A DNA stretch of 64,000 nucleotides. Origin: Miltoncostaea sp050250915 (GTDB lineage: Bacteria; Actinomycetota; Thermoleophilia; Miltoncostaeales; Miltoncostaeaceae). The translations under genes were made by a program, and so were the position numbers. Below are positions 7,287 through 15,974 of this stretch, piece by piece. The stretch's first letter is position 1, and every line of letters begins with the position of its first letter. The notes below the pieces were generated by a model that saw nothing but the letters and a program-made list of their open reading frames with translations, was not told where the DNA came from and made no database searches. The stretch spans positions 1 through 64,000 of the forward strand of contig JBFWNT010000001.1 of the NCBI GenBank assembly GCA_050250915.1, in the 5' to 3' direction.

Positions 7287-8378
7287 CTAGAACGTGCGCA
7301 CCGACCGGTAGAGGGTGTCGCGCTGGACGGCCCGCCGGCCGGTGGCCTCGATCGCCGCGACCATCCGCTCCGTGTCGAGCCGGAAGGCCGTACCGGCGGC
7401 GCGGACGACGTTCTCCTCGATCATGATCGAGCCCATGTCGTCGCAGCCGAACTCCAGGGCCAGCTGCCCCACCCGGAGCCCCTGGGTGACCCACGAGCTC
7501 TGGAAGTGCGGGAAGTTGTCGAGGTAAAGGCGGCTGACGGCCAGCATCATCAGGTAGTCGGCGGCCGTGGTGTGGGCGTGGTCGTCGCCGCGGGCGCTGC
7601 CGCCGCCCGACTGGTAGCTCCAGCACACGAAGGCGCGGAACCCGGGGATCTCGTCCTGCACCTCGCGGAGGCGGCGCAGGTGCTCCACCCGGTCCTCCAC
7701 CGTGTCGACCGTGCCGTACATCATCGTCGCGGTGGTCGACATGCCGGCCCGGTGGGCGGCGCGCATCACGTCGAGCCACTCGTCCGAGGTGGTCTTGCGC
7801 GGCGCGATGACCTGGCGCACCCGGTCGACCAGGATCTCGGCGCCGCCGCCCGGCAGCGAGTCGTGCCCCGCGTCGCGCAACCGCTGCATCGTCTCGTCCA
7901 GGGAGATCCGCGAGACGTGGGAGATGTGGAGGATCTCCGACGGGGACAGCGCGTGGAGGTGGATCGGGTAGCGCGACTTGATGTCGGTGAAGAGGTCCTC
8001 GTACCACTCGATCCGCAGGTTCGGGTGGTGCCCGCCCTGGAGCAGCAGCGCCGTCCCGCCCAGGTCCAGCGTCTCCTCGATCTTCCGGAAGATCACGCGC
8101 TTCGGCAGCACGTACCCCTCCGGGTCCATCGGGCGGCGGTAGAACGCGCAGAAGTCGCAGTCGGTGATGCAGAAGTTGGTGTAGTTGACGTTCCGGTCCA
8201 CCGAGAACGTCACCACGTCCGGGTCGGACGCCCGGTCGCGCACCACCTTCGCCGCCTCGCCCACGCTCACGAGGTCGCGCGAGGCGAGCAGCGCCAGCGC
8301 GTCGACGTCGCTCAGGCGCCCGCCGGCGAGGACGCCCTCGAGGATCTCCTCCACGGGGCTGGGTGCGAGGGTGCTCAC
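7287..8378 (-). CDS. mqnC: cyclic dehypoxanthinyl futalosine synthase (MqnC)
   Basis: Radical SAM enzyme of the futalosine menaquinone pathway that cyclises dehypoxanthine futalosine. The 363-residue protein carries the radical SAM motif CITDCDFC (Cys70, 74, 77), the LLQGGHHPNL block and the C-terminal VGQLALEFGCDDMGSIM region that distinguishes MqnC/MqnE-type enzymes. It starts with GTG or ATG at 8378, 10 bases after the mqnA stop. mqnC is the promoter-distal member of the menaquinone run. Confidence 0.93.
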   Translation of the reverse strand: MSTLAPSPVEEILEGVLAGGRLSDVDALALLASRDLVSVGEAAKVVRDRASDPDVVTFSVDRNVNYTNFCITDCDFCAFYRRPMDPEGYVLPKRVIFRKIEETLDLGGTALLLQGGHHPNLRIEWYEDLFTDIKSRYPIHLHALSPSEILHISHVSRISLDETMQRLRDAGHDSLPGGGAEILVDRVRQVIAPRKTTSDEWLDVMRAAHRAGMSTTATMMYGTVDTVEDRVEHLRRLREVQDEIPGFRAFVCWSYQSGGGSARGDDHAHTTAADYLMMLAVSRLYLDNFPHFQSSWVTQGLRVGQLALEFGCDDMGSIMIEENVVRAAGTAFRLDTERMVAAIEATGRRAVQRDTLYRSVRTF

Positions 8379-8388
8379 GCCACCGATC

Positions 8389-9186
8389 CTACGCCGCCAG
8401 CCGGGGGACGACGTCCAGCTCCCCGATCTCGGCCGCCTGGGTGAGGAACGCCTCCAGTCCGGCCCGCTCCGCGGGGCCGAACTCGTAGCGCAGCCGTCGC
8501 AGGTAGGGGCGGATGAACTCCGCCGGGAACGGGAAGCGCCGCGCCGCCGCCTGGACCACGGCCTCCGGGTCGGCCAGGTAGTCGGCCCGGGCGTCGGTGA
8601 GCAGCCGGGCCAGCTCGGCCAGGGCCCCGCCCCGCCCGTCGGTGGCGGCGGCCCCCGCCGCCCACACGGCGAACACCATCGGGTGGCCGGTCCGCGCCGT
8701 CCACGCCTCGGCCAGGTCGGTGCGGTGGGGGGCGAACGGCTCCCGCAGGCCGCGGAGCGCCTCGTCGCCGATCAGCAGCACCCCGTCGCGGTCCTCCAGC
8801 GCCTGCGCCGGCGGCCGGTCGAGCACCGCGAAGGGCGGCGCATCCGGCAGCAGGATGCGCAGGAGCGCCACCGAGGTGGCCGAGTGGGGCGTCACCGCCA
8901 CCGACCGGACCTCCTCGAACGGCACCCGCGAGAACACCTGGATCGAGTCGACCGCCCCGTCGGCCGTGATCGACGCCACCGGCACCAGCGTCAGCCGGTC
9001 GGCGTTGCGGGCGTAGGCGATGCTCGACATGGCCGACACGTCCAGACGCCCCTCCAGCACCGCCGCGTTCAGGGTGGTGGGGACGCCGTCGGTGAACTGC
9101 AGCGACGGGTCGGCCGCCCGCTCCAGCCCGTGGTAGATCGGGTACATGTTGAGGGCCGCGATCCGGCCGACGCGCAGGGGCCTCAC
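8389..9186 (-). CDS. mqnA: chorismate dehydratase (MqnA)
   Basis: First enzyme of the futalosine pathway, removing water from chorismate to give 3-enolpyruvylbenzoate. The 265-residue product begins with the family hallmark VGRIAALNMYPIYHGL and has the SSIAYARNADRL and AVTPHSATSVALLR blocks of the MqnA/MqnD periplasmic-binding-like fold. The start is GTG at 9186, in a 4-bp GTGA overlap with the stop of the upstream gene at 9183. Confidence 0.93.
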   Translation of the reverse strand: MRPLRVGRIAALNMYPIYHGLERAADPSLQFTDGVPTTLNAAVLEGRLDVSAMSSIAYARNADRLTLVPVASITADGAVDSIQVFSRVPFEEVRSVAVTPHSATSVALLRILLPDAPPFAVLDRPPAQALEDRDGVLLIGDEALRGLREPFAPHRTDLAEAWTARTGHPMVFAVWAAGAAATDGRGGALAELARLLTDARADYLADPEAVVQAAARRFPFPAEFIRPYLRRLRYEFGPAERAGLEAFLTQAAEIGELDVVPRLAA

Positions 9187-9746
9187 GCCGGCGCCACCGA
9201 CGCGCCCACCGCCGCGGCCAGGGCCGCGGGGTCGGTGCCGTCGCCCTCGGGGATGAGCCACTCCGATGCGCCGAACGCGACCGCCACCTGGCACGCGGCG
9301 GGCCCGAGGCGCACCCAGTGCGGGCGCACGCCCACGCCCTCCGGCATCGCGAGCCGGCAGACGGCGACGATCGTCAGGTCCTCCACCCCCCAGCTGCCCG
9401 GGCGCGCGGCACCGCCCTCGGCGGGCACGGGCGCGACCGCCCGCAGCAGCCCGGTCTCACGCGCCAGCGCGGCGAGCGCATCGATGCGCGCCGCGATGGC
9501 CGCGGGGTCGTGGCCGGCGCCGTACGCCACGGCCGCCTCGCTCGGCGTGCCCGCGGCGTGGGCGGCCCGGTGCTCGTCCACCGGCCGCTCGGCGTCGCCG
9601 TCGACGAGCCACCCGTCACGCTCGCCGGGACGCACGACGGTCACGCGGCCGTCCGTGCGGACTCCGGCGGCTCGCGCAGCGCCCAACGGATCGCCCGCCC
9701 GGAGCAACTCCAGTAGTCGCGATCGCGAAGCGGTCGCGACATTCAC
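9183..9746 (-). CDS. small protein resembling the C-terminal domain of MqnC/MqnE, no radical SAM motif
   Basis: A 187-residue protein between the polyprenyl synthase and mqnA genes, overlapping each by 4 bp (GTGA), so it is translated within the operon. Its C-terminal half (about residues 115-175, with VEDLTIVAVCRLAMPE and CQVAVAFGASEW) aligns by eye with the part of MqnC around LMMLAVSRLYLDN and GQLALEFGCDDM. The Cys-rich radical SAM loop and the barrel are absent. The N-terminal 110 residues are Ala/Arg-rich and unrecognised. It could be a regulatory or scaffolding partner of MqnC/MqnE, or a relic; an unrelated fold is also possible. Confidence 0.7.
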   Translation of the reverse strand: MNVATASRSRLLELLRAGDPLGAARAAGVRTDGRVTVVRPGERDGWLVDGDAERPVDEHRAAHAAGTPSEAAVAYGAGHDPAAIAARIDALAALARETGLLRAVAPVPAEGGAARPGSWGVEDLTIVAVCRLAMPEGVGVRPHWVRLGPAACQVAVAFGASEWLIPEGDGTDPAALAAAVGASVAPA

Positions 9747-10729
9747 GAGTAGCGGTCCACCACGCCGTCGGCGATCTCGAGCAGCGCCTCCACGTCGGCC
9801 TCGTCCTGGAGGCCGTCCTCGATGGAGGCGCGGGCGGCGGCGACGAACGCCAGCGCGCGCTCCCGCGCCAGCCGCACGCCCGGGTGGGCGGCCAGCCGGT
9901 CGCAGAGCGCCTCCAGGTCCGGGCCCTGGCGCGCGTCGGCGACCAGCGGGCGCAGGCCCGGCTCCAACTCCATCGCCAGGATCACCGGCAGCGTGACGGT
10001 GCCGTCGCACAGGTCGGTGCCGCGGCGCTTGCCGGTGGCCTCCGGGCTGCCGGCCAGGTCGAGGATGTCGTCGAAGATCTGGAACGCCATGCCCACGTTC
10101 TCGCCGAACGCCGCGAGCCGCTCCTCGGCCTGCGGGCCGGCGCCGCCCATCTGCGCGCCCAGGCGGCAGGCCACCGAGAACAGCGCGGCCGTCTTGCGCC
10201 GGCAGCGGTCCAGGTAGGCCTGCTCCGAGAGGGCCAGGTCGAACGCCGCCCGCTGCTGGTCGATCTCGCCCTGCGACAGGTCCAGGGCGGCGGCGGCGAG
10301 GGCGCTGACCGCCCGGGGCGAGCCGGCCCCGGTGAGCTCGCCGAAGGCGCGGGCGAACAGGAAGTCGCCGGTGTTGACCGCCGCCTCGGGCCCGAGGGAC
10401 TCGGCGACGGTCGGGCGGCCCCGGCGCATCGTGGCGCCGTCCAGGAGGTCGTCGTGCACCAGGGTCGCCATGTGCACCAGCTCCACCGCGACCGCGGCCG
10501 ACAGCAGGCCGTCCTGGGCGGGCCCCACCGCGCCGGGCGCGACGCGGGGCGCCGAGCAGAACACCAGCAGCGGCCGCACGCGCTTGCCCCCCGCGGCGAG
10601 GGTCTCGGACGCCGGGCGGCCCACCTCGGGGGCGTGCCCCGAGACGGCGGCGTGCAGCCGCTCCTCGCACCGCGCCAGCAGCGGCGCCGCGGCCTTCACC
10701 GGCGACAGGGCGCGGGCGGCGGACGTCAC
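9743..10729 (-). CDS. trans-polyprenyl diphosphate synthase for menaquinone side chain
   Basis: Condenses isopentenyl units into the long allylic diphosphate that becomes the menaquinone tail. The 328-residue product contains GGKRVRP (about 47-53), the first aspartate-rich motif HDDLLD (Asp93-Asp97), RRGRPT, and the second motif FDDILD (about 217-222). Its length is typical of HepT/IspB-type enzymes. The start is GTG at 10729, a 4-bp overlap with menG. Chain length cannot be read from sequence alone. Confidence 0.92.
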   Translation of the reverse strand: MTSAARALSPVKAAAPLLARCEERLHAAVSGHAPEVGRPASETLAAGGKRVRPLLVFCSAPRVAPGAVGPAQDGLLSAAVAVELVHMATLVHDDLLDGATMRRGRPTVAESLGPEAAVNTGDFLFARAFGELTGAGSPRAVSALAAAALDLSQGEIDQQRAAFDLALSEQAYLDRCRRKTAALFSVACRLGAQMGGAGPQAEERLAAFGENVGMAFQIFDDILDLAGSPEATGKRRGTDLCDGTVTLPVILAMELEPGLRPLVADARQGPDLEALCDRLAAHPGVRLARERALAFVAAARASIEDGLQDEADVEALLEIADGVVDRYS

Positions 10730-11427
10730 GCCACCCGCCCGTGGTGGATCGCCACGATGCCGAACGCCAGGGGGCGCCAGCGGATGTCGCGCAGGCCCGC
10801 CGCGGACATGCGGGCCGCGAGCTCCGGAGGGCCGGGGAAGCGGCGCACCGAGGCCGGCAGGTACGCGTAGGCGGCGCCGTCGCGCCCGAGGACCCTGCCC
10901 AGGCGCGGCACCACGCGGTCGAACCACAGCTCGTAGAAGCCGCGCATCCTCTGGGGCGTCGTGATCTCCAGGATCACCACCTTGCCGCCGGGGCGCACGA
11001 CGCGTGCCATCTCGGCCAGCCCGCGGTCGAGGTCGTCGACGTTGCGGATGCCGAACGCCACGGTGGCGGCGTCGAAGGCGTCGTCGGCGAACGGCAGGTC
11101 CAGGGCGTCGGCCTCCTCGAAACGCACCCCGGGCCGGTGCTCGGCCTTCGCGCGGGCCCGCTCGAGCATCCGCTCGGCGAAGTCGACCCCGACCACCTCG
11201 CCGGAGGGGGTGACGCGGTCGGCCAGCGCGAACGCGAGGTCGCCGGTGCCGGTGCAGACGTCCAGGGCGCGGTCGCCGGCGGCCAGGTCGGCGGCGGCGG
11301 CCGCGGTCTGGCGCCAGCGCCCGTCGAGCCCTGCGGTCATGGCCCGGTTCAGCAGGTCGTAGCGCGGGGCGATCCGGTCGAACATCGCCCGCACCTCGCC
11401 GGCGGGCAGGCGGCCGGCGACGCTCAC
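10726..11427 (-). CDS. menG: demethylmenaquinone methyltransferase
   Basis: SAM-dependent C-methyltransferase of the UbiE/MenG family, the last step in menaquinone synthesis. The 233-residue protein shows MFDRIAPRYDLLNRAMT near the N-terminus, the SAM-binding DVCTGTGDLAFALA (about 57-70) and the family block TVAFGIRNVDDLDRGLAEM. The GTG start at 11427 overlaps the ubiX stop by 4 bp. Confidence 0.93.
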   Translation of the reverse strand: MSVAGRLPAGEVRAMFDRIAPRYDLLNRAMTAGLDGRWRQTAAAAADLAAGDRALDVCTGTGDLAFALADRVTPSGEVVGVDFAERMLERARAKAEHRPGVRFEEADALDLPFADDAFDAATVAFGIRNVDDLDRGLAEMARVVRPGGKVVILEITTPQRMRGFYELWFDRVVPRLGRVLGRDGAAYAYLPASVRRFPGPPELAARMSAAGLRDIRWRPLAFGIVAIHHGRVA

Positions 11428-12056
11428 CCGGAGGCCGCCCGGTCGCGCTCCTCGCCCCAGCGCGCCAGGAGGCGGTGCTCCACGCCCAGGTGGTCGAGCG
11501 CCTTGGCGACCATGAAGTCGACCAGGTCGTCCACGCTGCGCGGCAGGGTGTAGAAGCCGGGCATCGCCGGCATCACCACCGCGCCGGCCCGGGTGACGGC
11601 CGCCATGTTCTCCAGGTGGATCAGGCTCAGGGGCGTCTCGCGCGGCATCAGCACCAGCCGCCGCCGCTCCTTCAGCATCACGTCCGCGCAGCGGTGGATC
11701 AGGTTGCGGGCGGTGCCGTGGGCGATGCACGCCAGCGACGCCCCCGAGCACGGTGCGATGAGCGCGGCGGGCGCCAGCGACGAGCCCGACGCGAACGGGG
11801 CCGTCATGTCGTTGAGCCCCAGCACGGTCACCGACCCGCGCCCCGTGGCGAAGCGCTCGACGAACGCGTTGACGACCATGGTGGGGTCGTCGGGCGGGCG
11901 GGTCCCCGCCTCCAGGATCTCGTGGCTGATGACGTGGGCGCCGGAGCCGGACACGCACAGCCCCACGTCGCACCCGGCGTCGGTGAGGGCACGGAGGGCG
12001 CGGCCGGCGTAGATCGCGCCGCTCGCGCCCGTGACCCCGAGGAATACGCGCATCAC
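11424..12056 (-). CDS. ubiX: flavin prenyltransferase, UbiX family
   Basis: Makes the prenylated FMN cofactor used by UbiD-type decarboxylases; here it probably serves the UbiD at 14493-15974. The 210-residue product starts with the FMN-binding GVTGASGAIYA and has the later MPRETPLSLIHLENM and MPAMPGFY blocks. GTG at 12056 lies 7 bases after a TACCAT hexamer with no good Shine-Dalgarno. This suggests a separate leaderless transcript starting here, after the qcr terminator-like stem. Confidence 0.92.
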   Translation of the reverse strand: MMRVFLGVTGASGAIYAGRALRALTDAGCDVGLCVSGSGAHVISHEILEAGTRPPDDPTMVVNAFVERFATGRGSVTVLGLNDMTAPFASGSSLAPAALIAPCSGASLACIAHGTARNLIHRCADVMLKERRRLVLMPRETPLSLIHLENMAAVTRAGAVVMPAMPGFYTLPRSVDDLVDFMVAKALDHLGVEHRLLARWGEERDRAASG

Positions 12057-12063
12057 CTCACCG

Positions 12064-12069
12064 ATGGTA
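12064..12069 (-). promoter_or_regulatory. -10-like hexamer TACCAT before ubiX
   Basis: On the minus strand TACCAT ends 7 bases before the ubiX GTG. It sits immediately after a stem-loop that may end the qcr transcript. Confidence 0.4.
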
Positions 12070-12093
12070 GCGGGGCCCCGTGGGGGACCCCGC
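12070..12093 (-). terminator. stem-loop after qcrC
   Basis: GCGGGG and CCCCGC pair as the base of a stem that continues, after one C-A mismatch, with CCC/GGG. It begins 12 bases beyond the qcrC stop. It lacks a T-tract, so termination is likely but not certain. Confidence 0.45.
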
Positions 12094-12104
12094 CGCCGTC
12101 GCGC

Positions 12105-12851
12105 CTACTTCGCCGTGTACTTGGTGCCGAGGCCGCTGAGGAAGGTCCCCAGGTCCTGGTACTGCTGGGGCGTGAACGTCGTGAAGTTCGGCATGACGTT
12201 CCCCGGCGGGTCCTTCAGGAAGCCCTCGTAGAACTCCGGCGGATGGCCCTTGGTGCCCTCGTTCGTCAGGTTCGGTCCCGGTCCGGGCGCCCCGACCCCG
12301 TTGATGTTGTGGCACGCGGTGCACCCGTTGGCCAGGAAGAGCGCCTCACCCGCGGTCGCGGAGGCGTCCAGGCCGGTCAGGTTGAGGCCGCCGGCCCCGA
12401 CGCCCTCGTTGGAGTTCGCGCCCTCGTAGGTCATGTACGAGAGGAAGAGGATCACGGCGATGCCCGAGAACAGGGCGATCGGCCGCCGCTGGATCCGCCG
12501 CTCCGGCCCCCGGTCGATGAACGGGGTCAGGATCAGCAGGGCCATCAGGATGTTCGGGATGATGAACGTCGCCATGATGACCGGCGTCAGGGCGTTCTGG
12601 CCCTTGAAGATCTTCAGCAGCTCGAAGAGGAAGAAGAAGTACCACTCGGGCCGCGGCACGAAGTCGGTGCTCGCCGGGTTGACCGGCTCGCCCACCTCGA
12701 CCCGGTGCCAGCACGCCAGGAGGATCACGATGCCGATCGCGAGCGACGCGATCAGCAGGTCCTTGTAGACCGCGTAGGGGAAGAACGGCTTCCCCTCGGC
12801 CTTCGCCTGGGCGTAGTCCCGCTTGTAGTACGCCTGCTGTCCGCGGTTCAC
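12105..12851 (-). CDS. qcrC: menaquinol:cytochrome c reductase cytochrome b/c subunit
   Basis: Fusion of the C-terminal part of cytochrome b (subunit IV-like) with a cytochrome c domain, as in the Bacillus QcrC. The 248-residue protein has membrane segments at about 31-47, 90-109 and 126-141 and the quinol-site motif RPEWYFFF (PEW, about 67-74). A c-type heme site CTACH (Cys177, Cys180, His181) follows, with a likely axial Met at about 222 in NVMPNF. The 4-bp ATGA overlap with qcrB supports coupled expression. Confidence 0.92.
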   Translation of the reverse strand: MNRGQQAYYKRDYAQAKAEGKPFFPYAVYKDLLIASLAIGIVILLACWHRVEVGEPVNPASTDFVPRPEWYFFFLFELLKIFKGQNALTPVIMATFIIPNILMALLILTPFIDRGPERRIQRRPIALFSGIAVILFLSYMTYEGANSNEGVGAGGLNLTGLDASATAGEALFLANGCTACHNINGVGAPGPGPNLTNEGTKGHPPEFYEGFLKDPPGNVMPNFTTFTPQQYQDLGTFLSGLGTKYTAK

Positions 12852-13696
12852 GAACGCTCCTCGGCCTTCATCTGCGTCGTCGGGGCCGCGACCGGCGCGG
12901 GGGCCGTCGCGGGGACCTCACGCCGGCCGTACGGCAGGCGCTCGCGCTCCGCCGTCCGCCGGGCGTCATCCTCCGCCCGCTCCACCGCCTGGCGGCGGTG
13001 GCTGTGCGGGGGCTCGGCGATGCCCAGCTTGGTGATCAGGAACAGGTGCAGGCCGATGAAGGTGGCGATACCGCCCGGTATCACGAGCATGTGGATCGAA
13101 TAGAACCGGGACAACGTATCCGGTCCGAATTCGGGGCCGGCGCGGAGGATGTCGGCGATGTACGGGCCGATGATCGGGGCGCTGGCGGTGATGTTCACGG
13201 CGACGACCGTGGCCCAGTAGGCCTTCTGGTCCCAGACCAGCAGGTAGCCGGTCAGGCCCATGAACATGGTCATGATCAGCAGGATGGCGCCGGTCACCCA
13301 CGTCAGCTCGCGCGGGTACTTGTACGACCCGAAGAAGAAGACGCGTCCGAGGTGGAGGAAGACCACCACGATCATCGCGCTGGCGCCCCACTTGTGCATG
13401 CCGCGGACGAGCCAGCCCCACGTCACGTCGTGCGTGATGGCGTCGATGCTCTGGTACGCGGTGCTGGGCGACGGCTGGTAGTACATCGCCAGGATGATCC
13501 CGGTGACGGCCTGCATGCCGAACAGCGCCATCGCGGTGAAGCCGAGCGTCTGGAACCAGCTCGTCTCCGCCGGGACGTTCCGGAACATGAACCACTTGAA
13601 CCCCGTCGTGGCACCCGTGCGGTCGTCGACGTAGTCGATCGCCGCCTCGCCCGCCTTGACGGCGGGATTCTTGGGTCCGATGTCGGTGGTGGCCAT
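12848..13696 (-). CDS. qcrB: menaquinol:cytochrome c reductase cytochrome b subunit
   Basis: The diheme cytochrome b core of the bc-type complex, cytochrome b6 length. The 282-residue product has four membrane segments with paired heme His in MHKWGASAMIVVVFLHLGR and in HMLVIPGGIATFIGLHLFL, plus GYLLVWDQKAYWA at the quinone site. The C-terminal 45 residues are charged and Pro/Ala-rich. The start is ATG at 13696, with GGAGG upstream. It is 13 bases after the Rieske gene. Confidence 0.93.
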   Translation of the reverse strand: MATTDIGPKNPAVKAGEAAIDYVDDRTGATTGFKWFMFRNVPAETSWFQTLGFTAMALFGMQAVTGIILAMYYQPSPSTAYQSIDAITHDVTWGWLVRGMHKWGASAMIVVVFLHLGRVFFFGSYKYPRELTWVTGAILLIMTMFMGLTGYLLVWDQKAYWATVVAVNITASAPIIGPYIADILRAGPEFGPDTLSRFYSIHMLVIPGGIATFIGLHLFLITKLGIAEPPHSHRRQAVERAEDDARRTAERERLPYGRREVPATAPAPVAAPTTQMKAEERS

Positions 13697-13709
13697 CCGC
13701 GCCGCCTCC

Positions 13710-14423
13710 CTAGAAGGGGTAGAGGTTCGCGAGCACACCGGTCACGGGCTCACCCGGGCCGTGCAGCTCGTACGGGTTCTGGTCCTCGTCGATCGAGAAC
13801 GGCCGGCCGAGGAGCAGGCGGGCGTCGGCGGGGAGGCCCTTGGTGGGGCATCCGTCCTTGGGGATCTCCTGCGCGGCGAGGTCCTTCGAGCCGTCGGCGG
13901 ACGTGACCTTCACGTCGAAGCGGTCCATCGGGCGCGGCGGCGGGCCGGAGGTGACCAGGCCCAGCGAGTTGTAGGCGCCGCCGTGGCAGGGGCATGCGTA
14001 GACGTCGCCGCCGGCGGAGTAGGCGACCGGGCACCCGAGGTGGGCGCAGCGGTTCCAGATCGCGATGATCGCGTCGTCCTTGTGGCGGATGTACGCCCGG
14101 CGGTCGGCCTCCGGGTCGGGGCCGCTGACGGCGATCGAGGTCGTCTGGCCGTCGGGGAAGTCCCCCAGCGGGCCGATGTCGACCCACTCCCAGTCCTCTT
14201 CCTTGAGCGAGTCGGCCACGGCGAAGCCGATGGCGGGCACGAGGATGGCGGCCGTCATCACGCCGCCCGTGACCAGCGCGACGCCGGTCAGGAACCGGGT
14301 GCGGGTGACGAAGGCGGGGTCGTCGGAGTGGTCGTGGACGTGCTCGGGCTCGTGCGCGACGGGACCCTGGTACTGGCCCCCCTGTGCACCGCCGTTCGCG
14401 CCGTCACCCTGGCTCTCTGCCAA
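13710..14423 (-). CDS. qcrA: menaquinol:cytochrome c reductase Rieske iron-sulfur subunit
   Basis: A 237-residue Rieske protein with a His-rich cytoplasmic N-terminus, one membrane anchor (about residues 44-70) and the [2Fe-2S] ligands CAHLGC (Cys126, His128, Cys131) and CPCH (Cys144, His147). The start is TTG at 14423, chosen because AGGAGGT sits 4 bases upstream and the reading M-A-E-S-Q fits. A TACGAT hexamer lies 15 bases upstream. First gene of qcrABC. Confidence 0.93.
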   Translation of the reverse strand: MAESQGDGANGGAQGGQYQGPVAHEPEHVHDHSDDPAFVTRTRFLTGVALVTGGVMTAAILVPAIGFAVADSLKEEDWEWVDIGPLGDFPDGQTTSIAVSGPDPEADRRAYIRHKDDAIIAIWNRCAHLGCPVAYSAGGDVYACPCHGGAYNSLGLVTSGPPPRPMDRFDVKVTSADGSKDLAAQEIPKDGCPTKGLPADARLLLGRPFSIDEDQNPYELHGPGEPVTGVLANLYPF

Positions 14424-14438
14424 CCCGACCTCCTGCCG

Positions 14439-14444
14439 ATCGTA
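14439..14444 (-). promoter_or_regulatory. -10-like hexamer TACGAT before qcrA
   Basis: TACGAT on the minus strand lies 15 bases before the TTG start, with AGGAGGT between. This would give a short leader including the ribosome binding site. Confidence 0.35.
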
Positions 14445-14492
14445 CGAGCGGACCCCCAGCCGCCGGGATTCAACCCGACGGAGGGGTCAGAT

Positions 14493-15974
14493 TCAACGAC
14501 GTCGACGGGGGATGGACGTCCCTTTGTGAGTGGTCTCTCCGATCCCGTACTCGGTCCAGCGCCGGTCCACGAGGGCTCGGACCTCGTCGCTCATCCGGAT
14601 GCCGTCGGGCCAGGGCCGCACCACGCCCTCGCCCTCCCACTTGCGCGTCGCGTCGAAGCCCACCTTCGCGCCGTAGGCGAAGTAGGGCGCCGCGTGGTCG
14701 AGCGCGTCGACGGGGCCCTCGACCACCAGCATGTCGCGGCCGGCGTCGACGTTCGAGAACGCCTGGAAGGCGACGGCGGAGAGGTCCTGGACGTCCACGT
14801 CGTGGTCCACCACGACCACGCAGCGGCTCAGCGACAGCAGCCCGAGCCCCCAGACGGCGGACATCAGCTTCTTCGCGTGGCCGGGGTAGCGCTTCTTCAC
14901 GGAGACGATCGCGCAGTTGTGGAACACGCCCTCCAGCGGGAGGTTCATGTCCACCAGGTCCGGCAGCGTCATCTTCAGGATGGGCAGGAAGAGGCGCTCG
15001 GTGGCCTTCCCCAGCCAGAAGTCCTCCATCGGGGGCACGCCGACGATGGTGGTGCTGTAGACGGCGTCCCGGCGCATCGACATGCCGGTGACGTGGAACG
15101 TCGGGTAGTCGTCGACCGGCGTGTAGAAGCCCGTGTGATCGCCGAACGGGCCCTCCGGCCGCAGGTCGGTGGCGTCGACGTAGCCCTCCAGGACCACCTC
15201 CGACTCGGCGGGCACCTCCAGGTCGACGGTGCGGCAGCGGACCATCTCGACGCTGCGGCCGCGCAGGAACCCGGCGAAGATCATCTCGTCGATGCCCGGG
15301 GGCAGCGGAGCGGTGGCCGAGTACGTGGTGGCGGGGTGGGTGCCGATCGCGACGGCCACCGGCACGCGGCCGCGGGAGTCGCGCAGGTGGGCGGCGCCGT
15401 CCTTGTGGATCTGCCAGTGCATCATCGCCGTGCGCCGGTCGAGCTTCTGGATCCGGTACATGCCGCAGTTGCGCGCGCTGGTGACCGGGTCGCGGCTGAA
15501 GACGAGCGGCAGCGTGACGAAGGGCCCGCCGTCGTCCGGCCAGCAGGTGAGGATCGGCAGCAGGTCCAGGTCGGGCTCGTCGAGCCAGACCTCCTGGCAG
15601 GGCGCCTCCTTCACCGTCCTGGCCGAGAAGGACGCCAGCTCGCGCAACTTCCCCAGGGCCTTGACCTTCTCGAGTATCCCCTGGGGCGGCTGGAGCTCCA
15701 TCATCGCGCCGATCCTCCCGGCCAGCGCGTCGAGCGAGTCGGTGCCGAGCGCCATGCAGATGCGGCGCTCCGAGCCGAACTGGTTGATGAGAACCGGCAG
15801 GCGGCTGCCCCGCACGTTCTCGAACAGCAGGGCGGGCCCCCCGCCCGGCGACTTCATCGCGCGGTCGGCCACCTCGGTGATCTCGAGGTGCGGGTCGACC
15901 TCGGCGCGCACGCGCACCAGCTCGCCCGCCTTCTCGAGCTCACGGATCCACTCCCGCAGGTCCCGCACGCTCAC
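14493..15974 (-). CDS. ubiD: UbiD-family prenyl-FMN decarboxylase (menaquinone pathway)
   Basis: A 493-residue UbiD-type decarboxylase with ALLFENV, the SARNCGMYRIQKLDRR cofactor/metal region, GTHPAT, and the FGDHTGFY motif that carries catalytic acid residues. In futalosine-pathway organisms a UbiX/UbiD-like pair (also named MqnM/MqnL) is thought to remove the naphthoate carboxyl. The neighbouring ubiX, menG and mqn genes support that role over ubiquinone synthesis. GTG at 15974 overlaps the upstream stop by 4 bp. Confidence 0.9.
   Translation of the reverse strand: MSVRDLREWIRELEKAGELVRVRAEVDPHLEITEVADRAMKSPGGGPALLFENVRGSRLPVLINQFGSERRICMALGTDSLDALAGRIGAMMELQPPQGILEKVKALGKLRELASFSARTVKEAPCQEVWLDEPDLDLLPILTCWPDDGGPFVTLPLVFSRDPVTSARNCGMYRIQKLDRRTAMMHWQIHKDGAAHLRDSRGRVPVAVAIGTHPATTYSATAPLPPGIDEMIFAGFLRGRSVEMVRCRTVDLEVPAESEVVLEGYVDATDLRPEGPFGDHTGFYTPVDDYPTFHVTGMSMRRDAVYSTTIVGVPPMEDFWLGKATERLFLPILKMTLPDLVDMNLPLEGVFHNCAIVSVKKRYPGHAKKLMSAVWGLGLLSLSRCVVVVDHDVDVQDLSAVAFQAFSNVDAGRDMLVVEGPVDALDHAAPYFAYGAKVGFDATRKWEGEGVVRPWPDGIRMSDEVRALVDRRWTEYGIGETTHKGTSIPRRRR

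Noticed and set aside
14424..14492. Extra gene between ubiD and qcrA
   Set aside because: Only 69 bases, holding the qcrA ribosome binding site and promoter-like hexamer.
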